From positions 1 to 47,082 of the forward strand of contig JAEINQ010000056.1 in NCBI GenBank assembly GCA_016342285.1: a stretch of DNA of 47,082 nt. Direction: 5' to 3'. This stretch comes from Desulfobacterales bacterium. Lineage in GTDB: Bacteria > Desulfobacterota > Desulfobacteria > Desulfobacterales > JAEINQ01. Of the stretch, positions 41,894 through 47,082 are shown piece after piece. Both the position numbers and the translations under genes were made by a program. Each line of letters opens with the position of its first letter. Within the stretch, counting starts at the first letter, position 1. The notes under the pieces were generated by a model. That model did not search any database and was not told the DNA's origin. It was given only the letters and a program-made list of their open reading frames with translations.

Positions 41894-43141
41894 ATGGAAA
41901 AAGCAAAAAAATCGACCAAACGGCTTGCCGCGGCCAAAGAACTCAACCGGGTGGTCGGCGAATACTACTTGGAGTGCGCGGCGGCAAAGGACGCCGGAAC
42001 GCCCGTGGGGTGGATGCCGCCCATGAACGGGGCCATCGAGATTTTCTACGCCATGGATCTCCAGCCGGTATTTCCGGAAAACTGGTCCCCGGTCTGTGCT
42101 GCCTTCGGTTTGACCCCGAAGAATTTCGAGGTCAGCGAAAACATGGGGTATTCCAGGGATCTTTGCGGTTACCTGAGAAACATCATCGGGTATGTCAACG
42201 GCCCCATGACCGATCCGGACACCCCCCTGGGCGGGCTTCCGGCCCCGGACGTTCTCCTTTCACCGGGGGGCGGGTGCGTGCCGGTGATGAAGATCTTTCA
42301 TGCCCTGGAGCGGCGGTTTCCCGAGGCCAAGGTTTTCAAGGCGGACCTGCCCCAGGTGGCGGTGGAAGAGATCCGGCCCCATCACGTGGAATACGCCGTT
42401 GGTGAGATGCAGCGGCTCATCGACTTTTTGTCTGAAGTGACGGGCCGGACCCTGGACCCGGACCGGCTCAAAGAAGTGGTGGCCCTGTCCGATCAGGCCT
42501 GCGCCCTGTGGGATGAGATCATGACTTTTCGCCGGTTTGTGCCGGCGCCTTTTTCGGCGGCTGAGATCGGTATCATGTTCGTCATGGTCACCCGCCAGGG
42601 GACCCGGACGGCGGTCGATTTTCTCACAACGGTCCGGGACGAGGTACGGGCGCGGGCCGCGGCCGGGATCGGGGTGATTCCCGACGAAAAGCTCCGCCTC
42701 TTTTGGGACAACATTCCCTTGTGGTACAATATGGGACTGTTCAACTACTTCGAGCGGGCCAATGCCGTGGTGGTGGCCGAAACCTATTCCGCGGCCTGGT
42801 CCCTGCGCCTCGATCCGGAAAAGCCCCTGGAATCACTGGCAATGAAAAGCCTTCAATCCTATCCCCTGGTCTCGTGCGTTTCCATTGAAAAGCGAAAGGA
42901 ACTGGTCTTAAAGGCCTGTAAGGAATACGCCATCGACGGGGTGGTCTTCCATCGGAACAAGTCCTGTGTGCCCATCAGCCTGGGCCAGATGGACATCCGC
43001 CGGGCCCTGGAAACCGAACTGGGGATCCCCTCGGTGATTTTTGATGCCGACCACATGGATGCCCGCAATTTTTCCACGGCCCAGTTCCAGACCCGGGTCG
43101 ACGCCTTTCTGGAGATGTTGCATCAACGGAAGGGCCGTTAG
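41894..43141 (+). CDS. HgdA/BcrB-family radical enzyme subunit, pair 2
   Basis: The 415-residue paralogue of the 32815 gene has VGWMPPMNGAIEIFYAMDL, GYSRDLCGYLRN, SPGGGCVPVMK, WDNIPLWYNMG and the C-terminal HRNKSCVPISLGQMD. The CCNNIC motif of pair 1 is reduced to a single cysteine (GGGC). That still leaves the three cysteines usual in HadB-like subunits. It is the larger catalytic subunit of the second enzyme. The gap of 328 bases to its partner is long for subunits of one complex and is filled with the hairpin element. Confidence 0.85.
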   Translation: MEKAKKSTKRLAAAKELNRVVGEYYLECAAAKDAGTPVGWMPPMNGAIEIFYAMDLQPVFPENWSPVCAAFGLTPKNFEVSENMGYSRDLCGYLRNIIGYVNGPMTDPDTPLGGLPAPDVLLSPGGGCVPVMKIFHALERRFPEAKVFKADLPQVAVEEIRPHHVEYAVGEMQRLIDFLSEVTGRTLDPDRLKEVVALSDQACALWDEIMTFRRFVPAPFSAAEIGIMFVMVTRQGTRTAVDFLTTVRDEVRARAAAGIGVIPDEKLRLFWDNIPLWYNMGLFNYFERANAVVVAETYSAAWSLRLDPEKPLESLAMKSLQSYPLVSCVSIEKRKELVLKACKEYAIDGVVFHRNKSCVPISLGQMDIRRALETELGIPSVIFDADHMDARNFSTAQFQTRVDAFLEMLHQRKGR

Positions 43142-43142
43142 G

Positions 43143-43167
43143 GTTTGGTATTTTGTGTTTGGTGTTT
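43143..43167 (+). repeat. Second exact copy of a 25-bp repeat
   Basis: It is identical to 20246-20270 (starts GTTTGGTATTTTGTG). It lies two bases after the stop codon of the pair 2 gene. A degenerate relative lies at about 41577-41600. Confidence 0.8.
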
Positions 43168-43334
43168 GGAACGACCTGTGACGCTGCAGGCAAATGACTA
43201 CCGGTAATGAAACCCAAAAGAGTTGCTTTACCGCGGCGCATGCCGGACACCTGGTGGCAATTTTTTCCTTATATTAGAATTCTCTGAGCTCTCGGTGATC
43301 TCTGTGGTTAATCATTTATTTTACAGGAAAAGCC

Positions 43335-45137
43335 ATGACCCCCAAGACCATCAACGCCATATTCATTGAAAACGCCCGGCAGTTCCCCGACGATGTGATC
43401 GTTCGATACAAACAGGAAAAGGGGGGCGACTTTGTCGATCTGACCTGGGCCGGACTGGCCGAGGCAGCCCTGTCCTTTGCTGCCGGTCTTTCGCGCCTGG
43501 GACTGGTTGCCGGTGACCGGCTGGCCATCCTCGCCTTTAACCGGATCGAATGGATCGTCGCCGATCTCGGGACCCTGCTGGCCGGCGGTGTGGACGTGCC
43601 CATCTACCATACCAATACGGCCGAGCAGTGCCGGTATGTCCTCGGCGATGCGGGCGTGCGGTTCGTGGTGGTGGAAGATGAGGTGCAACTGGAAAAGGTG
43701 CTCGCCTTTGCCCATGCCCTGCCGGACCTGGAGCGGATCATTGTGATGGAGGGGGCGGTGCCGGAAAACGACCCGCGGGTTATGACCTTTGGGGCTGTTG
43801 TCGATCTCGGAAAAGGCGCGGAGGCCGCGCTATTTCAGACCATAGAGGAAAAGGCCCTTGGGGCGTCACCGGAAAGCCTTGCCACCATTGTCTATACCTC
43901 CGGCACTACCGGTCCGCCCAAGGGGTGCATGGTGAGCCACGGTAACGCGGGCTTTGTCCTCGACTCCATCGACCGCATGCACAAAATCGAGAGCCGGGGC
44001 AATCTCTCCCTGCTGGTGCTTCCCCTTTCCCATTTCTACCCCCGGGTCTCCGGATACTACTTCAACCTGTTCAAGAACATCCCCCTGGCCATTGGCGAAT
44101 CCATCGACACCCTGGGGGCCGACATTCAGGCCGTGCGCCCCACTTATTTTTGCTGTGTCCCCCGTATCCTGGAAAAGGTCTACGCCCGAATCGCCGGGAC
44201 CGCCCGGAGCGGGGGATGGCTGAGCCGGGCGATTTTCAATTTTGCCATGAAGGCCGGCAAGGCCCGGGTGGCCTGTCTCAGGATTGGCTGGCAAGTGCCG
44301 CTTCTTCTCCAGCTTGAATTAGGCATTGCCGACGCCCTGGTCTTTACCAAAATCCGCAAACGCCTGGGTGGACGGCTCAGCTTTGCGGTCTCGGCCGGGG
44401 CGCCCCTTTCCGCCGAGGTGGGCGAATTCATTCACAGCATCGGTATCCGGGTGATCGAGTTTTACGGCCTGAGCGAAACCCTGGGCGGCACCATGACTAC
44501 CCTGGATGCCTGCCGCTACGGCACGGTCGGAAAGGCCATGCCCGGTTTTGAGGTCAGCCTGGCCGAAGACGGCGAAATTCTCCTGCGGGGCAACAATTTC
44601 ATGGGATATTGGAACCACCCTGAAAAGACCGCCGAGGCGATCGTCGACGGTTGGTGCCGCACCGGCGATATCGGGGCGTGGGAGAATGGGTATCTTAAAA
44701 TCACCGACCGCAAGAAAGACCTGATCATCACCTCGGGAGGGAAAAACATTTCTCCCCAGAACCTGGAAAACCTCGTCATCAACCGGATTCCTCTGGTCAG
44801 CAACGCCATGGTCTACGGCGATTCAAAGAAATACCTGACCGTGTTGCTGACCCTGGACCCGGCCGAGGTCGAGGCCTTTGCCAAGAAAAAGGAGTTGGCC
44901 TGGGACAGCTACGAGGCCCTGACCCAGAGCCCGGAGATCCGGGCCGCGGTGCTCAAGGACATGGATCAGATTAACGCCGGCCTGGCCCAGTACGAAACCA
45001 TGAAAAAGTTTTTCATCCTGCCGCGGGAATTCTCTCTGGAAGAAGACGAGGTGACCCCGACCCTGAAGCTCAAGCGCAAGGCGGTACAGAAGAAATACCG
45101 GGACCGGATGGAGGCGCTTTACGAGTCTGATTTTTAA
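43335..45137 (+). CDS. AMP-forming long-chain-type acyl-CoA ligase
   Basis: The 600-residue protein is a FadD15-like ANL ligase. It has YTSGTTGPPKGCMVSHGN, FYGLSETLGGTM, the TGDIGAWENGYLKITDRKKD hinge and TSGGKNISPQNLEN, and a final Lys region in TPTLKLKRKAVQKKY. It forms acyl-CoA from an acid, ATP and CoA. It follows the pair 2 genes on the same strand with CAGGAAA before its ATG, so it likely activates their substrate or a related acid. Its C-terminal half differs from the ligase at 29757, so the two are not recent duplicates. Confidence 0.88.
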   Translation: MTPKTINAIFIENARQFPDDVIVRYKQEKGGDFVDLTWAGLAEAALSFAAGLSRLGLVAGDRLAILAFNRIEWIVADLGTLLAGGVDVPIYHTNTAEQCRYVLGDAGVRFVVVEDEVQLEKVLAFAHALPDLERIIVMEGAVPENDPRVMTFGAVVDLGKGAEAALFQTIEEKALGASPESLATIVYTSGTTGPPKGCMVSHGNAGFVLDSIDRMHKIESRGNLSLLVLPLSHFYPRVSGYYFNLFKNIPLAIGESIDTLGADIQAVRPTYFCCVPRILEKVYARIAGTARSGGWLSRAIFNFAMKAGKARVACLRIGWQVPLLLQLELGIADALVFTKIRKRLGGRLSFAVSAGAPLSAEVGEFIHSIGIRVIEFYGLSETLGGTMTTLDACRYGTVGKAMPGFEVSLAEDGEILLRGNNFMGYWNHPEKTAEAIVDGWCRTGDIGAWENGYLKITDRKKDLIITSGGKNISPQNLENLVINRIPLVSNAMVYGDSKKYLTVLLTLDPAEVEAFAKKKELAWDSYEALTQSPEIRAAVLKDMDQINAGLAQYETMKKFFILPREFSLEEDEVTPTLKLKRKAVQKKYRDRMEALYESDF

Positions 45138-45585
45138 TCCGCGGATTACACGGATTACACAGATTAGAATAGGTGAACGATAGGATGTGCAAAATCTGTC
45201 GGGTTTAATTCACCGAACAGCTGTGATCTCTGACGGGAGAGATAACGGGGTTCAGGGCTTCCGACACGGCAACAGGTCTGGTGAGGCCGAGCATCTGCCC
45301 GAAGGGCATGGCACCATTTGTTCGGCCGGAGCACCAGGAAGTTTTGTATTTGCTATCTGCTCTCCGCTCCAAGCTCCTGGCTTTAATGGGGATCGGCCGA
45401 ACAAATAAATCCTGGATATCCTGTTCATCCTGTCAAAAAAAACGTTGCGATCTTTGCTTCTTTGCGCTGATATATATGACGCTGGAAACCCGATTCCTAC
45501 TGCAAAGACAATCATCCGTGGAATCCTTGAAATCCGTGCTAGAAAAAAATCTCTGTGGCCTCTGAGAACTCTGTGGTGAAAACCC
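45138..45585. repeat. Non-coding gap with several short repeat types
   Basis: It starts with GGATTACAC 9-mers (45141-45166). TTTGTTCGGCCG at 45317-45328 and CGGCCGAACAAA at 45394-45405 form a perfect 12-bp inverted repeat that encloses a smaller CCAGGA/TCCTGG pair. Next comes TCCTGGATATCCTGTTCATC, followed by CTTTGC and CTCTGTGG repeats up to the next start codon. No gene is recognised. Confidence 0.75.
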
Positions 45586-46536
45586 ATGACGCCTGACCAG
45601 AAAAGCCTTACCATCGAAAACCAGCGTCGCCTCATCTGGGCCGTGACCCGCTCCTATCTTGAGGCAGACAACTACAAACGTCGCAAGTACGGCGAAAAGC
45701 GCCGGCGGCGATGGTCATGGTTCAAAGTTCTTATCAATATGTTCGGCCGTGCGATTCGTCTCACGCCCCTGTATCGGCAGGGACTGGAAAATGCGCGAAA
45801 TATCGTCGTCAACGAGATCGACCTCTTCTTTGGTGACCTGCCCGAGCTGTTTCATCGATACACCATTTTGCACATGACCGACCTGCATGTGGATTTTGTC
45901 CCCGGGATCGAGCAAACCATCCGAAAATGCATCCGCGGCCTTGCCGTGGATTTGTGCGTGTTGACCGGGGATTTTAGGGCAGGGGTCGGCGGCGGGTTTA
46001 AGAAGGTGGTGACGTCCATGGAACGGATTGTCTCGGAGACGGATGCTGTCGACGGCATCCTGGCCACCCTGGGCAATCACGATACCTATCAGATGGTCGA
46101 ACCGTTCGAGCGGATCGGCATGACCTTGCTGGCCAACGAGTCGGTAGAGATCGTCCGGGGCGATGCCCGGATCTGCGTCACCGGCCTCGATGACCCCTAT
46201 TATTACTACACGGATCGGGCTGTTACGGCCCTGGAAGAGACCGGCAATGGGTTTAAAATCGCCCTGGTCCACGCTCCGTCCATGTTCGACGTGGCGGCAG
46301 ACAATGGATATGCCCTATACCTGTGCGGCCATACCCACGGCGGGCAGATCTGTTTGCCCGGCGGCAGGCCCATCATCACCCACCTGCGCCACGGCCGGAA
46401 ATTTTACCGCGGCCTGTGGCGATACGGGAAAATGACCGGCTACACAGGCCAGGGCACCGGCACTGTCGGCATCCCCCTGCGCTTTAACACCCAAAGCGAA
46501 ATCACCGTGCTGCGGCTGAATCGTGCCAGGGCGTGA
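45586..46536 (+). CDS. Metallophosphoesterase (YaeI/calcineurin-like)
   Basis: The 316-residue protein carries the metal-binding motifs in order: HMTDLHVD (about residue 95), LTGDFRAG, LGNHDTYQ, an LVHAPS histidine and CGHTHGGQICLPGG. This is the YaeI-type phosphoesterase family; members often cleave phosphodiesters or lipid pyrophosphates. The N-terminal 85 residues form a basic helical region (RRKYGEKRRRRWSWFKVL) that may contact membranes. No clear ribosome binding site precedes the ATG: a CTCTGTGG repeat lies directly upstream. It is apparently unrelated to the catabolic island. Confidence 0.87.
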   Translation: MTPDQKSLTIENQRRLIWAVTRSYLEADNYKRRKYGEKRRRRWSWFKVLINMFGRAIRLTPLYRQGLENARNIVVNEIDLFFGDLPELFHRYTILHMTDLHVDFVPGIEQTIRKCIRGLAVDLCVLTGDFRAGVGGGFKKVVTSMERIVSETDAVDGILATLGNHDTYQMVEPFERIGMTLLANESVEIVRGDARICVTGLDDPYYYYTDRAVTALEETGNGFKIALVHAPSMFDVAADNGYALYLCGHTHGGQICLPGGRPIITHLRHGRKFYRGLWRYGKMTGYTGQGTGTVGIPLRFNTQSEITVLRLNRARA

Positions 46537-46578
46537 ACCTTTGGTCCTGCCTATGCTCTTGCAGCCCGTACGACCGGT

Positions 46579-46926
46579 TTATCTCCGATTTGACCCTGAG
46601 GATGAAGGGTTTGATGCCAAGGCTTGGTCGACGGCCAAGACCACCTGGATCTTTAAGGGGAGTTCCTTCCACCATTTTAAAAAACGATCTTTATCTTTTT
46701 CATACCACAAGGAGGTTGTGACGCCGACCCGGTAAAAACCGGTATTGCCGACTTCAGCGCCACAGTGAATTTCCTGGATACTGTTCATGCCGACGACAAA
46801 TTGATTGATTTCCTCTGCACTGGGGGCGGCCTTAAATCTGAAAATCAGGAAGGTCGGATTATCAGGGCCGGACCCTTCGCAGGAGGAGCGCAGTTCGATT
46901 TCTTTGATTCGGTTGAGATCATCCAA
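46579..46926 (-). pseudogene. Uncharacterised ORF, start unclear
   Basis: The frame encodes a plausible compact protein (NPTFLIFRFKAAPSAEEINQ, GNTGFYRVGVTTSLWYEKDK, FLKWWKELPLKIQV). The only start candidate is a TTG at 46926. The frame stays open and looks coding further upstream, back to a TAA at about 47067 (WQGHSVDAHIPEDALDDL is readable), without any ATG or GTG. Either a frameshift has cut off the true N terminus or the gene begins beyond the window in another frame. No family was recognised. Confidence 0.5.
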
Positions 46927-47082
46927 GGCGTCTTCGGGAATATGGGCGTCTACCGAGTGTCCCTGCCAGATTTTCTGTCGGTGGCCGGCATCTCTTCCCG
47001 AGAGAAATTTTGGTTCCTCGCTGTTTCGTGTGGGTAGCCGGGGTTGCGTTCTTTTTGGAACAGTTTAAAATGCGCGGCTATG

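Noticed and set aside
45252..45635. 127-residue minus-strand ORF in the gap before the phosphoesterase
   Set aside because: It consists of translated dispersed repeats and an inverted repeat; no domain is visible.

Overview
The window looks like a chromosomal piece of an anaerobic bacterium of the Desulfobacterota (former Deltaproteobacteria), most likely a sulfate reducer or syntroph that degrades aromatic or other recalcitrant organic acids. The evidence is a BamB/BamC-type tungsten benzoyl-CoA reductase pair, a selenocysteine-containing Hdr/MvhD electron-transfer operon, a glutaryl-CoA dehydrogenase with the non-decarboxylating active-site signature next to a GcdA-type glutaconyl-CoA decarboxylase subunit, and PAS kinases of the style common in that phylum. 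Most of the window is GC-rich. The Hdr operon (about 10.5-15.6 kb) is visibly AT-richer. No rRNA, tRNA, CRISPR array or intact insertion sequence was recognised.

Layout. 0.2-1.8 kb (+): thiolase plus DUF35 partner. 1.9-5.8 kb (-): ABC-type binding protein plus a Cache/PAS/GGDEF sensor. 6.2-7.4 kb (+): membrane rhodanese and MauE/DoxX-like protein. 7.7-10.3 kb (+): bamB-bamC. 10.5-15.9 kb (-): hdrA, mvhD, hdrC and hdrB, with in-frame UGA (Sec) codons in hdrA and mvhD that automatic gene calling would read as stops. 16.4-17.0 kb (-): GNAT and a DUF2080-like small protein. 17.6-22.1 kb (-): isochorismatase-like hydrolase, glutaryl-CoA dehydrogenase, CMD protein and gcdA, ending in a strong terminator. 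22.3-25.4 kb (-): GntR regulator and a two-gene 2-oxoacid:ferredoxin oxidoreductase with an unusual beta-gamma fusion. 25.5-28.6 kb (-): five-PAS hybrid histidine kinase. 28.9-45.1 kb: a catabolic island with two HgdB/BcrBC-type radical dehydratase/reductase pairs, one archerase-type activator, two acyl-CoA ligases, a BASS-type transporter with an extra N-terminal domain and two TetR regulators. murB (-) and a four-helix-bundle (S23/IVS) gene lie inside this island. 45.6-46.5 kb (+): metallophosphoesterase; 46.6 kb (-): an ORF without a good start codon.

How the parts could work together (inference): a ligase activates an imported acid to its CoA ester. BamBC with the Sec-containing Hdr module, or the ATP-dependent BcrBC/HgdAB-like enzymes with their activator, would catalyse difficult low-potential reductions or dehydrations. 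Beta-oxidation-like steps lead to glutaryl-CoA. The non-decarboxylating dehydrogenase makes glutaconyl-CoA, and GcdA with partners outside the window would decarboxylate it with Na+ export. The 2-oxoacid oxidoreductase would supply reduced ferredoxin.

The most unusual layer is intergenic. Many gaps hold short tandem repeats with fixed periods of 7, 8, 9 or 11 bp, often as inverted pairs. Four large heptamer arrays (GGATGCT/GGATACT and variants) lie between 34.0 and 39.5 kb. Two of them face each other around the S23-type gene, so a transcript could fold into a long stem with the ORF in the loop, as in 23S rRNA intervening sequences. Other intergenic structures are a pair of 13-bp hairpins with complementary loops (41.7 kb), a roughly 200-bp dispersed repeat flanking the Hdr-gcdA segment, and an identical 33-bp-spaced leader element before murB and a distant dehydratase gene.
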